Part shown: in pieces, positions 18,636 to 26,773 of the stretch
Numbering within the stretch: the stretch's first letter is position 1
Layout of the letters: each line of letters opens with the position of its first letter
Assembly (NCBI RefSeq): GCF_002979915.1
Contig: NZ_PCQA01000007.1
Coordinates: forward strand, 124,001 to 188,000
Source of the DNA: Arthrobacter sp. MYb213
GTDB taxonomy: Bacteria > Actinomycetota > Actinomycetes > Actinomycetales > Micrococcaceae
Direction of reading: 5' to 3'
DNA: 64,000 nucleotides
Notes under the pieces: model-generated
Seen by the model: the letters and a program-made list of their open reading frames with translations, nothing else
What the model was told of the DNA's origin: nothing
Databases searched by the model: none
Made by a program: the position numbers and the translations under genes

Positions 18636-18680
18636 TCGGGCCGGTGAATAACCGCGGATAAGCGTTATTAACCGGCCCGA
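18636..18680 (-). terminator. rho-independent terminator of the acyl-CoA dehydrogenase gene
   Basis: Stem 18636-18645 with 18671-18680, extended by AATAAC/GTTATT pairing, followed on the minus strand by TTTTTT (18625-18630). Lies 15 bases after the acyl-CoA dehydrogenase stop. Confidence 0.82.
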
Positions 18681-18694
18681 GTGCTGGGATACTT

Positions 18695-19855
18695 CTACAG
18701 TCCGAGGCTGCGGGCAATCAGCATCAATTGCACTTGGGTAGTGCCTTCACCGATTTCTAGGATCTTCGAGTCTCGGTAGTGGCGTGCCACCAAAGAATCA
18801 TTGATGAATCCGTACCCACCGAAGATCTGGGTCGCATCACGTGCGTTGTCCATGGCAGCTTCGCTGGCCACGAGTTTTGCGTGAGCGGCTTCGATCTTGA
18901 AGTCTTTACCTGCAAGCATTTTCGCGGCGGCCGCATAGTAGGCCAGACGTGAAGTGTGCACACGTGAAGCCATGCGGGCAATCATGAATGAAATCGCCTG
19001 ATTTTTACCAATGGCTGCACCGAAGCTTTGGCGGGTCTTCGCGTAGGACACTGCCTCATCTAGACAGCCCTGAGCAGCGCCGGTTGCCAGAGCCGCGATA
19101 GCAATGCGACCCTCGTCAAGGATCTCTAGGAAGTATGCGTAGCCACGTCCACGCTCCCCCAGCAGATTTTCCTCGGGCACTCGGGCACCGTTGAAGCTAA
19201 GTGGGTGGGTGTCGCTGGCGTGCCAACCGACCTTGTTGTAGGCAGGCTCCGCGGTAAATCCTTCGGTTCCGGTCGGAACGATGATTGTGGAGATTTCTTT
19301 TTTGCCGGTTGATTCGTTCACCCCAGTCACCGCGCTGACCGTGACCAGAGAGGTGATGTCTGTGCCGGAGTTCGTGATGAACTCCTTCGAACCGTCGATT
19401 ACCCATTGGCCATCTTCAATTTTCGCTCTGGTCCGTGAAGCCGAAGCATCAGAGCCGGCCCCTGGCTCGGTCAGCCCGAAACCTGCGAGTTTTTTGCCAG
19501 CTGCTAGGTCTGGCAGCCAAAGCTCTTTTTGTTCTTCGTTACCGAAGCGGTAGATCGGCATAGCGCCGAGCGATACACCAGCTTCCAAAGTAATCGCTAC
19601 TGACTGATCGACTCGGCCAAGTTCCTCTAATGCCAAGGCAAGAGCGAAGTAGTCACCTCCAGATCCGCCGTACTCTTCGGAGATTGGAAGACCAAATAGC
19701 CCCAATTCACCCATTTGTGCGACCACGTCATACGGGAAACTATGTTCCGCATCGTGTTTGGCGCTGACAGGAGCAACGACTTGCTGGGCAAATTCACGCA
19801 CGACATCGACCAGGTCTTGGTACAGTTCGTCGAGTTCGAGATCAATCACGGGCAC
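18695..19855 (-). CDS. acyl-CoA dehydrogenase
   Basis: 386 residues, the standard length. FAD enzyme forming trans-2-enoyl-CoA. Signatures: GLTEPGAGSDASASRT (first ACAD signature), QSFGAAIGKNQAISFMIA and the second signature region DATQIFGGYGFINDSLVARHYRDSKILEIGEGT, where E near the glycine of GEGT-type segment sits at the catalytic position of short-chain enzymes. Starts GTG at 19855 or GTG at 19849. A TetR gene diverges from it 212 bases away and likely represses it. Acyl chain preference is not deducible; a branched-chain substrate would suit the bkd genes elsewhere in the window. Confidence 0.92.
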   Translation of the reverse strand: MPVIDLELDELYQDLVDVVREFAQQVVAPVSAKHDAEHSFPYDVVAQMGELGLFGLPISEEYGGSGGDYFALALALEELGRVDQSVAITLEAGVSLGAMPIYRFGNEEQKELWLPDLAAGKKLAGFGLTEPGAGSDASASRTRAKIEDGQWVIDGSKEFITNSGTDITSLVTVSAVTGVNESTGKKEISTIIVPTGTEGFTAEPAYNKVGWHASDTHPLSFNGARVPEENLLGERGRGYAYFLEILDEGRIAIAALATGAAQGCLDEAVSYAKTRQSFGAAIGKNQAISFMIARMASRVHTSRLAYYAAAAKMLAGKDFKIEAAHAKLVASEAAMDNARDATQIFGGYGFINDSLVARHYRDSKILEIGEGTTQVQLMLIARSLGL

Positions 19856-19968
19856 TCTCTTCTTTCGAGGTTGTCCTCACCGAGGCGACCCTTGTGACGT
19901 CGTCTGCGGTGACGGGTTATACGGAACGCGGACGCAATACCTTGGAAGCTGACAGTCCGGCGCGTATG

Positions 19969-19984
19969 GTTAATTCTTATTAAC
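19969..19984. promoter_or_regulatory. palindromic operator candidate between acyl-CoA dehydrogenase and tetR
   Basis: GTTAATTCTTATTAAC is a perfect inverted repeat (6-base arms, 4-base centre) midway in the divergent promoter region, the place and style expected for a TetR-family operator controlling both genes. Confidence 0.5.
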
Positions 19985-20003
19985 TGTGTTTACTACCTAC
20001 ATT

Positions 20004-20031
20004 TTGACATTAGTGGCGTAGATCATACTTG
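20004..20031 (+). promoter_or_regulatory. possible sigma-70-type promoter of tetR
   Basis: TTGACA at 20004-20009 is a consensus -35 box; a weak -10 (TACTTG or CATACT) follows 14-16 bases later, upstream of the tetR ribosome binding site. The -10 is poor, so this is tentative. Confidence 0.35.
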
Positions 20032-20067
20032 TCCAGTTGTGGACGGGGTTTCTAAGGAGTAATTGCA

Positions 20068-20682
20068 TTGAGTAGATATCAATCTCTCACTGAGCCAACA
20101 GATCGCGAGCGCGCCAAGGCAGAACGCCGTGACGCGCTGCTACGCGAAGCTACCCGGCTCTTTGCGTTGCACGGATACGCAGGGGTGTCCCTAGAAGATC
20201 TAGGCGCTGCCTGCGGCATTTCGGGCCCTGCGGTGTATCGGCATTTCGCAGGTAAGCAAGCGTTGCTCATTGCTTTGCTCGTGGACATGTCGAAAGATAT
20301 CTACGCTGGCGGGCTGGAAGCCGCAGAAAACGGCGGGGATCCACTTCAGGTCTTGTCACGTTTAGTAGATTTTCACACTGATTTTTCACTTTCCCGACCC
20401 GATATCCTCCAGGTACAGGACCGTGATTTGAAGTCATTACCGAAGTCGGAACTCGCTTTAGTTCGTAAACTTCAAAATAGTTACATCTCTTTATGGACCG
20501 AACAGCTGGCCAAAATGCACCCCACCGGCAGTCCGCAATCGCACCGATTCAGGGCTCATGCGGTGTTCGGGCTGCTGAATTCGACGGCGCACTCCGCACA
20601 CTCCCCACGCACCAAAAAATCAGGGTTAAAACCGTTACTGTCCAATATGGCACTCGCGGCACTAACATCCCCGGTAGTCTAG
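20068..20682 (+). CDS. TetR/AcrR family transcriptional regulator
   Basis: 204 residues from a TTG start with AAGGAG nine bases ahead. The DNA-binding domain is clear: LLREATRLFALHGYAGVSLEDLGAACGISGPAVYRHFAGKQALLIALL (helix-turn-helix at about 40-60). The C-terminal ligand-binding part includes SRPDILQVQDRDLKSLP, typical of regulators found with fatty-acid degradation genes. It diverges from the acyl-CoA dehydrogenase gene and probably represses it in the absence of an acyl-CoA. Confidence 0.9.
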   Translation: MSRYQSLTEPTDRERAKAERRDALLREATRLFALHGYAGVSLEDLGAACGISGPAVYRHFAGKQALLIALLVDMSKDIYAGGLEAAENGGDPLQVLSRLVDFHTDFSLSRPDILQVQDRDLKSLPKSELALVRKLQNSYISLWTEQLAKMHPTGSPQSHRFRAHAVFGLLNSTAHSAHSPRTKKSGLKPLLSNMALAALTSPVV

Positions 20683-20754
20683 AACCTAAGTCCCACACAT
20701 CTTTGGGCGCGTTCAATCGGGCGCGTACCACCTCACGAAAGAAAGGTCTTTATC

Positions 20755-21219
20755 GTGCAACTACGTGAAGTCCGCCCTTCCGACTTGGACGCCTTCTTTG
20801 CTCATCAGCAAGAGCCCGAGGCGAACCTCATGGCCGCATACCAGGCGCGTAATCCGTCAGACCGTGCGGTATTTGATCACCACTGGAGCTCCATCCTCAA
20901 TGACGAATCGGTGCTGGTTCGCACCATCGAGCACGAGGGCGAAGTTGCCGGATCAATCTTGGTATTTGATGGTGCGAAACCAGAAATCAATTTCTGGACC
21001 TCCACCAAGTTCTGGGGCAAGGGAATCACCACCAGCGCGGTAGACGCCTTCTTGGCAGAGTTCACCAAGCGTCCGTTGACCGCTCACGTGGTTCAGGACA
21101 ATCTTGGTTCGCTCAAGGTATTGGAGCGTCGCGGATTTAAGCAGGTCGGCACGGAGCAGATTTTCTCCAACGCACGCGCCGCAGTTGTCACCGAGATCGT
21201 CTTAGAGCTCAACGACTAA
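20755..21219 (+). CDS. GNAT family N-acetyltransferase
   Basis: 154 residues, RimJ/RimL-like GNAT: start VQLREVRPSDLDAFFAHQQEPEANLMAAY, acetyl-CoA loop region KFWGKGITTSAVDAFLAEF, and the end pattern VVQDNLGSLKVLERRGFKQVGTE. GTG start at 20755 with GAAAGG as binding site. Probably acetylates a small molecule or protein amino group; substrate unknown. Follows tetR by 72 bases and ends in a strong terminator. Confidence 0.88.
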   Translation: MQLREVRPSDLDAFFAHQQEPEANLMAAYQARNPSDRAVFDHHWSSILNDESVLVRTIEHEGEVAGSILVFDGAKPEINFWTSTKFWGKGITTSAVDAFLAEFTKRPLTAHVVQDNLGSLKVLERRGFKQVGTEQIFSNARAAVVTEIVLELND

Positions 21220-21233
21220 TTTTCGGAGCATTC

Positions 21234-21284
21234 AAGCTAGCCGTGGTTCACTCAATGATGAGTGAACCACGGCTAGCTTTTTAA
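21234..21284 (+). terminator. rho-independent terminator
   Basis: Perfect stem of about 20 bp (21234-21254 with 21259-21279) followed by TTTTT, just after the GNAT stop. Confidence 0.92.
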
Positions 21285-21466
21285 GCATCCGCTGGGCATG
21301 TAGCAACCCATTCATCTCGCACAATTCGAAAGTGATCGGGACAAGAGGTTAGCAGTCTGCACATCGCATTGTTGCAAGACCTTGGAGTGGTGGCCTGATC
21401 CGCTGGGGATCGAGAATCAATACAATTCCCAAATCCCATGGGTTGCAAGACGTCTCACGAGCACGA

Positions 21467-22430
21467 CTAACCAGCCGTTTCACCGTCGACTTCTAACGCA
21501 GCCGCAATCGCTTCGGGGGAAGGCAAAGTCGTCTTCTCTTCTTGAGGCAGAGCCTCGTATGTATAAGAAGAAACCGTCAATGGCTGTGTAGAGCCATCCA
21601 ACGCGTAGCGTACCGTCCGCTCGTTCTTGGAACCGCACACTAGTATCCCCACTGTTGGAGCCTGACGGGGAAGCCGCAACATAGAAGTTCAGTTTCCCAA
21701 GTGCTCGGGTTTGAACTTTCCAGCTTTCAACTCAACCACGACGTAGCGATCTGACGGCACGTGATAAAGCAACAGATCAATATAAAAATCATCACCATCG
21801 ACATCAAGATGGTACTGCCGTCCTACAAACGCGAAACCCGCACCAAATTCTGCCAAGGTCTGCGACAAATGCAAGGTCATAGGTTCTTCCAAGGCGTGCT
21901 CTTGCGCCTCTGCTGTTAGCCCTAAGAAGTCGAAGATTAGCGGATCTTTAGCAACCTCTCGAGCTAGGTCAGTGCCCCCGCTCAGTAAACGAGATTCAAG
22001 ATTGTTTGGAGCTGCGCCTTCTCTAACGTGTAATCGAGTGTGAATTTGGTGTTCCAGAACCGCCACCGACCAACCATGCTGAACAGCACGACGCGCGTAC
22101 CACTGGCGTAGTTCTCGGTCACTAATCTTGTTCAGAAGTGCGACGTCGTGAGTCCAGCTCAATTGTCCAGTTACTGACTGGACAATTGACTCTTCGTCGC
22201 CCCAGGCCTCGGCAAAGGTTCGCATGTTGTATAGATTCGTCCGCGAAAAACCTTTCATGTGAGGGAACTCTGCTCGCAGACCCCGAGCAACCCTGTCGAA
22301 AATTTTGCTTCCCCACAGCTGGTCTGACTGACGATTAAGAATGATTCGTCCGATATTCCAGTACAGCTCAACCATTGCCGTATTGACCATCCGCTGGGCA
22401 CGATGCTGAAGCTCTCCGAAATTGTCCAGT
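21467..22430 (-). pseudogene. broken DUF1016 / YhcG-type PDDEXK nuclease gene
   Basis: Two frames together make most of a DUF1016 protein. The upstream part (22390-21689, 233 residues) runs from MVNTAMVELYWNIGRIILNRQ through FVGRQYHLDVDGDDFYIDLL, the PDDEXK-like nuclease core, to VVVELKAGKFKPEHLGN and then stops. One missing base after GG would restore KLNFYVAA. The downstream frame (21682-21467) continues with QAPTVGILVCGSKNERTVRYALDGS to a normal end. The N-terminal domain before MVNTAM is also short: the frame is closed by TGA at 22433. So at least two or three lesions. The family is linked to restriction and mobile-DNA defence; this copy is decayed. Confidence 0.82.
22160..22188. repeat. 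perfect inverted repeat inside the DUF1016 remnant
   Basis: Arms of 12 bases (22160-22171 and 22177-22188) around a 5-base centre. The core GTCCAGT-N5-ACTGGAC recurs at 22425-22443. It encodes the conserved IVQ..GQL segment, so part of the symmetry may be coincidental. Confidence 0.7.
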
Positions 22431-22443
22431 CAACAACTGGACG
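22425..22443. repeat. second copy of the GTCCAGT-N5-ACTGGAC palindrome
   Basis: Perfect 7-base arms with the same 5-base spacing as the copy at 22160-22188, located at the truncated 5' end of the DUF1016 remnant; the 28-base neighbourhoods match at about 22 positions. Confidence 0.65.
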
Positions 22444-22664
22444 ATTAATGGGCAACTTCCTATGCTTCATACAATGCAGGGCACAATATTCCGGGGTGCA
22501 TCTTTCGCTGTGTCAAAAACGACCGTTTTAGACCAAGATTATGTTCTCCAAAGTTAACGGTAGTTTAGGGAAAACTAATAACAGTAGTCTTGAAAACCCA
22601 AGGAACGGATATTTGCTTCACAGGCTCAACTGAGAACCAACGGCATTATTCGAAGAAGGCGTTC

Positions 22665-22949
22665 TTATCTTTCATATAGACGTCCGGTGTCCCGTATTCG
22701 TGTAACGTCGCTTTGACTCAAATTTGTACGAACACCTATTGCACGGACGGATACTCCATGCGACAGGGCTAAAGAAATAACATGTTCAAGTTCTGCAATG
22801 CAGCCAACCAAAGCGTCGGTAAGTGTGGGGTTCTTCTCGACTGCTTGCAACTGGGCCAATCTAGCGATCAACGTGTCAATCTTCGCCCAGTCATGCTCAA
22901 CCGCTGTGTTGGAATCGTTCTCGTGGTGAAATATGACCCAATCATTCAT
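22665..22949 (-). CDS. small protein with C-terminal helix-turn-helix
   Basis: 94 residues from the ATG at 22949, chosen because AGAGGA lies nine bases upstream; the frame is open to a TTG at 22982. No family recognised. The middle is helical (IDTLIARLAQLQAVEKNPTLTD, then ALVGCIAELEHVISLALSHG), and the end (VSVRAIGVRTNLSQSDVTRIRD) fits a helix-turn-helix. It may be a small regulator; an 8-base-arm palindrome lies 30 bases upstream. It sits in a low-gene-density stretch beside the DUF1016 remnant, so it may be part of acquired DNA. Confidence 0.55.
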   Translation of the reverse strand: MNDWVIFHHENDSNTAVEHDWAKIDTLIARLAQLQAVEKNPTLTDALVGCIAELEHVISLALSHGVSVRAIGVRTNLSQSDVTRIRDTGRLYER

Positions 22950-22978
22950 CAGGTGCAGTCCTCTCATGCGTTGACGTT

Positions 22979-22999
22979 GCAAGCAAATATCTTGCTTGC
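22979..22999. promoter_or_regulatory. palindrome upstream of the small HTH gene
   Basis: GCAAGCAA (22979-22986) and TTGCTTGC (22992-22999) form a perfect inverted repeat with a 5-base centre, 30 bases before the start codon, a fitting place for an autoregulatory operator. Confidence 0.45.
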
Positions 23000-23360
23000 A
23001 GACTCATTGGGGCCAAATTGAATGCCCCTTGCGTAGACTCTAACTCTGGTGAGGAAGCGATAGTTCGCATTGGTGTCGCAGCGTGGTTCGCGATAGATTT
23101 TGGCCACACGGTATGAACGATTATTGGTAGACGAAACCGGCCCATCTTCATCTCGATCCAGCCCGCACGCAGGCTAACCCAAGCGTATGCAGAGGTTGTC
23201 GGAAATTATCGAATCGACAGGATTCTGCTACCAAAAAATCTCCGTATGGCCTGCCCGCAAAAGTGCCCGATGACCAGACGCCAAATGAAACACACGATTA
23301 AACCTTAGGAACGAATTGCCGTGCCCCAAATCCCTTGGTTCTAGTGGCGCCCCTAGCCAA
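23000..23360. other. 361-bp stretch without a recognisable gene
   Basis: Between the small HTH gene and the hemerythrin gene. A 70-codon minus frame (22942-23151) has no family likeness. I see no repeat or hairpin of note. Confidence 0.4.
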
Positions 23361-23852
23361 TTAGGCGTCTTGGCAGATCCAGCCTTCGGGAAGCGCTCCC
23401 CCGGCTAACAGATGGGCAACCTGTTGTTGCTCCAGCACACTGAGCGCGGCGTCCATCTGCGGATAAATGATCGGCTCCTCTTTAGAATTATGGTTTTCCA
23501 ACAAGGACAACAGCTCTTGGCAGTCAGCCACCAACTGTTCATCGGTGCTTCCGCCTTGCAAAGACTCTTCTAGGGCATCCATTCGACGCCATAGTTCACC
23601 GTGTTCCCGGTGCATCACCATCAAGGGCATCATCAGCGTGGCGCGAGGTAGATGACGGAATACGACTTCCTCTTCAAGATAAATATGCCGCCGCAACGCG
23701 CTAACCGCTTCCAGCAACATCTTGGCCCGCGATTCTGGGTCATCATGAGTCGAAGCCATGTATTTTTCAATCGCCACATCGATTTCATGATGTTCTTTAG
23801 TAAAAGCTTCCGCTAATGATCCGCCGGGGGCACTCGATACGTTTACAGGCAA
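23361..23852 (-). CDS. hemerythrin-like (HHE) domain protein
   Basis: 163 residues; four-helix HHE pattern with metal-ligand histidines in AFTKEHHEIDVAIEKYM, ALRRHIYLEEEVVFRHLP, VMHREHGELWRRMDAL and LENHNSKEEPIIYPQMD. Such cytoplasmic di-iron proteins bind oxygen or nitric oxide or respond to iron and oxidative stress. The start appears to be a TTG at 23852 behind GCGAGG. Stand-alone gene; role inferred from the family only. Confidence 0.88.
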   Translation of the reverse strand: MPVNVSSAPGGSLAEAFTKEHHEIDVAIEKYMASTHDDPESRAKMLLEAVSALRRHIYLEEEVVFRHLPRATLMMPLMVMHREHGELWRRMDALEESLQGGSTDEQLVADCQELLSLLENHNSKEEPIIYPQMDAALSVLEQQQVAHLLAGGALPEGWICQDA

Positions 23853-23926
23853 AGCAACCTCGCTTCAGTATTTGGCCGGGGGCCAGCAGATTCTGATTCC
23901 ACTTTAGGCAGGTATAGACAAATACG

Positions 23927-23973
23927 AAAGGGACTGGCTTGCCGAGTAATATCTCGACAAACCAGCCCCTTTT
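23927..23973 (-). terminator. terminator of the first peptide ABC operon
   Basis: Imperfect 20-bp stem (23927-23946 with 23953-23973) 19 bases beyond the stop of the ATPase gene; a short T-run follows inside the 3' arm on the minus strand. Confidence 0.65.
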
Positions 23974-23991
23974 CTATGCAGCGTTCTTTGG

Positions 23992-25668
23992 CTACTTAGT
24001 GCTGTTCAAAATTCTCCATGCATCACGTCGTACGGCCTGCTCGATTGGGTCCGGCACCGGAGCGGCGGCCAACAGGCGACGAGTGTAATCGTGGGTAGGT
24101 GCGTGCAATACGGTATCAACACGTCCCTGTTCCACGGCCTTGCCGTTTTGCATGACGACCACTGAATCGGCGAGCATATCCACCACGGCCAGATCATGGC
24201 TGACGAAGAGGCACGCAAAATTGAAGTCGCGCTGCAAGTCTTGGAGCATCTCCAAGACAACTGCCTGAACAGATACGTCCAACGCACTGGTTGGCTCGTC
24301 AGCGATTAGCAATTCTGGATTCATGGTTAGCGCACGCGCGATACAAATACGCTGGCGCTGACCGCCGGAAAGCTCATGCGGGTAACGGTTGATCACGTTG
24401 CGTGGCAGCTTGACCGCATCCAACAGCTCCAAGGCACGCTTGGTCCGAGAGGCCTTATTGCCGACCTTGTGCACCACCATTGGTTCGGTAATGCAGTCGC
24501 CAATAGGGAAACGCGGATTTAATGACGCGGCAGGATCCTGGAAGATCACACCGATGTCCTTACGCACTGCACGTGCCTGACGCGTCGAGAGCTTCGGCAG
24601 GTTATGACCCTTGACCGCGAGCGTTCCCGAAGCCACCGGAAGCAGCCCGAGTACCGCCTTGGCAATAGTCGACTTACCCGAGCCGGATTCGCCCACGATG
24701 CCCAGTACCTCGCCCTTAGCGACGTCGAAGCTAACGTTCTCCACCGCACGGAAGATCTTGCCACGCATGTTGTATTCCAACACCAGATCTTTGGCTTCCA
24801 GCACTAGCTCGCGTTCCACCGGGGCGGTCGGTTCACTGCGTGGGGCGCTCTCATCGATGATCACCGGTGAAAGCCGGGGTACCGAGGAAAGCAGACGCTG
24901 CGTGTATTCGTGTTGCGGGTGCAGCAAGACTTGTTGAACGTCGCCGGTTTCCACCAAGTTGCCTTGGAACATCACCGCAACCTGGTCTGCCATATCTGCC
25001 ACGACACCCATATTGTGAGTAATCAGCAAGATACCGGTGTTCAGTCGGTCTTTGAGCTCACGTAGCAGGTCAAGAATTTCTGCCTGCACGGTAACATCCA
25101 ACGCGGTGGTTGGCTCATCGGCGATAATCACCTTCGGATCACAGGAGATCGCCATGGCGATCACGATGCGCTGACGCTGACCACCGGAAAACTGGTGTGG
25201 GTACTGCTTAATACGTTTGGCTGGATCCGGGATGCCCACCAGGGTTAGCAACTCGATTGCCCTGTCGGTAGCTTCCTTACCGTATGCCACGTCGTGCAGT
25301 TCTAGTGCTTCGGTGAGCTGGCGTTCAATGGTCAGTACCGGGTTCAATGCCGTCATGGGTTCTTGGAACACCATGGCGATGTCGGTAGCGCGCATCTTGC
25401 GCATCTTGCCCTGGTCCAAGCCCACCACGTTCACGTTGCCAACTCTGGCCTCACCGGTGATGTACGCGTTCTCCGGAAGTAATCCCATGGCGGCGGTGGA
25501 GGTGACGGATTTACCCGAACCGGACTCGCCCACCAAGGCAACCACTTCGCCGGGGCGTACAGCGAGGGATAAACCCTTGACCGCGTGCACGTCAGGTCCG
25601 GCGGTTTCAAAGGTGACCTTCAGGTCGGTGAAGCTCAGTGCATAATTTTCTGCTGCTTCGGTGCTCAT
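23992..25668 (-). CDS. peptide ABC transporter, fused double ATP-binding protein (DppD-DppF type)
   Basis: 558 residues with two complete ABC cassettes: Walker A GESGSGKS near residues 52 and 330, signature motifs SGGQRQRIVIAMA and SGGQRQRICIARAL, Walker B VIIADEPTTALD and LLIADEPTSALD, each with H-loops (ITHNMG, VSHDLA). The cassettes drive import of peptides by the two permeases encoded upstream. Starts in ATGA overlap with the preceding permease gene. First operon of two such systems lying head to tail. Confidence 0.95.
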   Translation of the reverse strand: MSTEAAENYALSFTDLKVTFETAGPDVHAVKGLSLAVRPGEVVALVGESGSGKSVTSTAAMGLLPENAYITGEARVGNVNVVGLDQGKMRKMRATDIAMVFQEPMTALNPVLTIERQLTEALELHDVAYGKEATDRAIELLTLVGIPDPAKRIKQYPHQFSGGQRQRIVIAMAISCDPKVIIADEPTTALDVTVQAEILDLLRELKDRLNTGILLITHNMGVVADMADQVAVMFQGNLVETGDVQQVLLHPQHEYTQRLLSSVPRLSPVIIDESAPRSEPTAPVERELVLEAKDLVLEYNMRGKIFRAVENVSFDVAKGEVLGIVGESGSGKSTIAKAVLGLLPVASGTLAVKGHNLPKLSTRQARAVRKDIGVIFQDPAASLNPRFPIGDCITEPMVVHKVGNKASRTKRALELLDAVKLPRNVINRYPHELSGGQRQRICIARALTMNPELLIADEPTSALDVSVQAVVLEMLQDLQRDFNFACLFVSHDLAVVDMLADSVVVMQNGKAVEQGRVDTVLHAPTHDYTRRLLAAAPVPDPIEQAVRRDAWRILNSTK

Positions 25669-26723
25669 GGCTTCTCCTTACGAGTTGGCAGGGCGAAGAG
25701 CCCAGCTCGGCGGCGGCGCTTCTTGCCGGTGTGGCGTGGGTCAAAAGCATCTCGCAGGCCATCGCCGAGGAAGTTCACGCTCAGCGCGATAGCAACGATG
25801 ATCATGCCTGGCCACCAGAAGAGCCACGGACGAGAGGTGAACGCATTCTGGTACTGGCTAATGAGTAGGCCCAGTGAGGATTCAGGTGGCTGGACGCCGA
25901 AGCCTAGGTAGGACAGCGAGGATTCCAGCAGGATCGCACCGGCGATGGCGAAGGTCGCGTTGACCACGATCACACCGATGGTGTTTGGCAGCAAGTGCTT
26001 AAAAATCACCCGAGAGGTCTTGGAGCCCATGGCTTGGGCTGCCGCTACGTATTCGCGTTCACGTAGCGAGAGAATCTCACCGCGAACCAGACGGGCCAAG
26101 CCCGTCCAGGTAACCAGACCCAAAACGAAGGCCAAGGTAATAATTGAGCCTGAGCTCGCACCGGCGATCTGACCCAACACAGCTGCCAGCACCAACAGCG
26201 GGATGACGATGAACAGGTCAGTGATACGCATCAGTACTTCATCAACCCAGCCACGGAAGTAACCGGCAACTGCACCGATAATTGCGCCGAGGAATGTAGC
26301 GACGGTTCCGACTACCACGCCGATGATGATGGACTTCTGTGTTCCGGTCATCACCAGGGCAAAGTAATCTTTGCCGATGGAATCTTGGCCGAAGGGATTT
26401 TCTCCCCAGCGAATTCCTTCTCCACCTAACCAGGTAGGCACCAGGCTAAGTGTTGGCTTGCCACCATTGATGACCGCGCCAGCGTCTAGATAGGACTTGT
26501 CCCACCATCCGGGGATTACTCCCCACCCTACGGAGCTGAAAGCAAAGATGGTGATAAAAACTAGGATCACGCTGGAGGTCATGGCTAGCTTGTGCTTAAC
26601 GAACCGCCCGATAACGATGCGGCCTTGGCTTTTTGAATCTTCGGACTGGCGAGCCAGCTTCGCGTCCTCGACCTCGGCTACGGAGGTGAGGTTCTGCGGC
26701 AGATTGTCGTTGGTGTTACTCAT
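25665..26723 (-). CDS. peptide ABC transporter permease (DppC type)
   Basis: 352 residues with a cytoplasmic N-terminal tail of about 50, then a first membrane helix, a periplasmic loop and the BPD_transp_1 core. The EAA loop is EYVAAAQAMGSKTSRVIFKHLLPNTIGVI, contacting the ATPase, and the end is FLGDGLRDAFDPR, diagnostic of DppC/OppC. Second permease of the operon, between the DppB-type gene and the ATPase gene. Confidence 0.94.
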   Translation of the reverse strand: MSNTNDNLPQNLTSVAEVEDAKLARQSEDSKSQGRIVIGRFVKHKLAMTSSVILVFITIFAFSSVGWGVIPGWWDKSYLDAGAVINGGKPTLSLVPTWLGGEGIRWGENPFGQDSIGKDYFALVMTGTQKSIIIGVVVGTVATFLGAIIGAVAGYFRGWVDEVLMRITDLFIVIPLLVLAAVLGQIAGASSGSIITLAFVLGLVTWTGLARLVRGEILSLREREYVAAAQAMGSKTSRVIFKHLLPNTIGVIVVNATFAIAGAILLESSLSYLGFGVQPPESSLGLLISQYQNAFTSRPWLFWWPGMIIVAIALSVNFLGDGLRDAFDPRHTGKKRRRRAGLFALPTRKEKP

Positions 26724-26773
26724 CGTTTGTCCTTAATGTCCCAGACACGATTGCTGATGATTGTCATGGCCGC

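Noticed and set aside
22942-23151. 70-codon minus frame upstream of the small HTH gene
   Set aside because: No ribosome binding site or family likeness; overlaps the palindrome and the HTH gene start.
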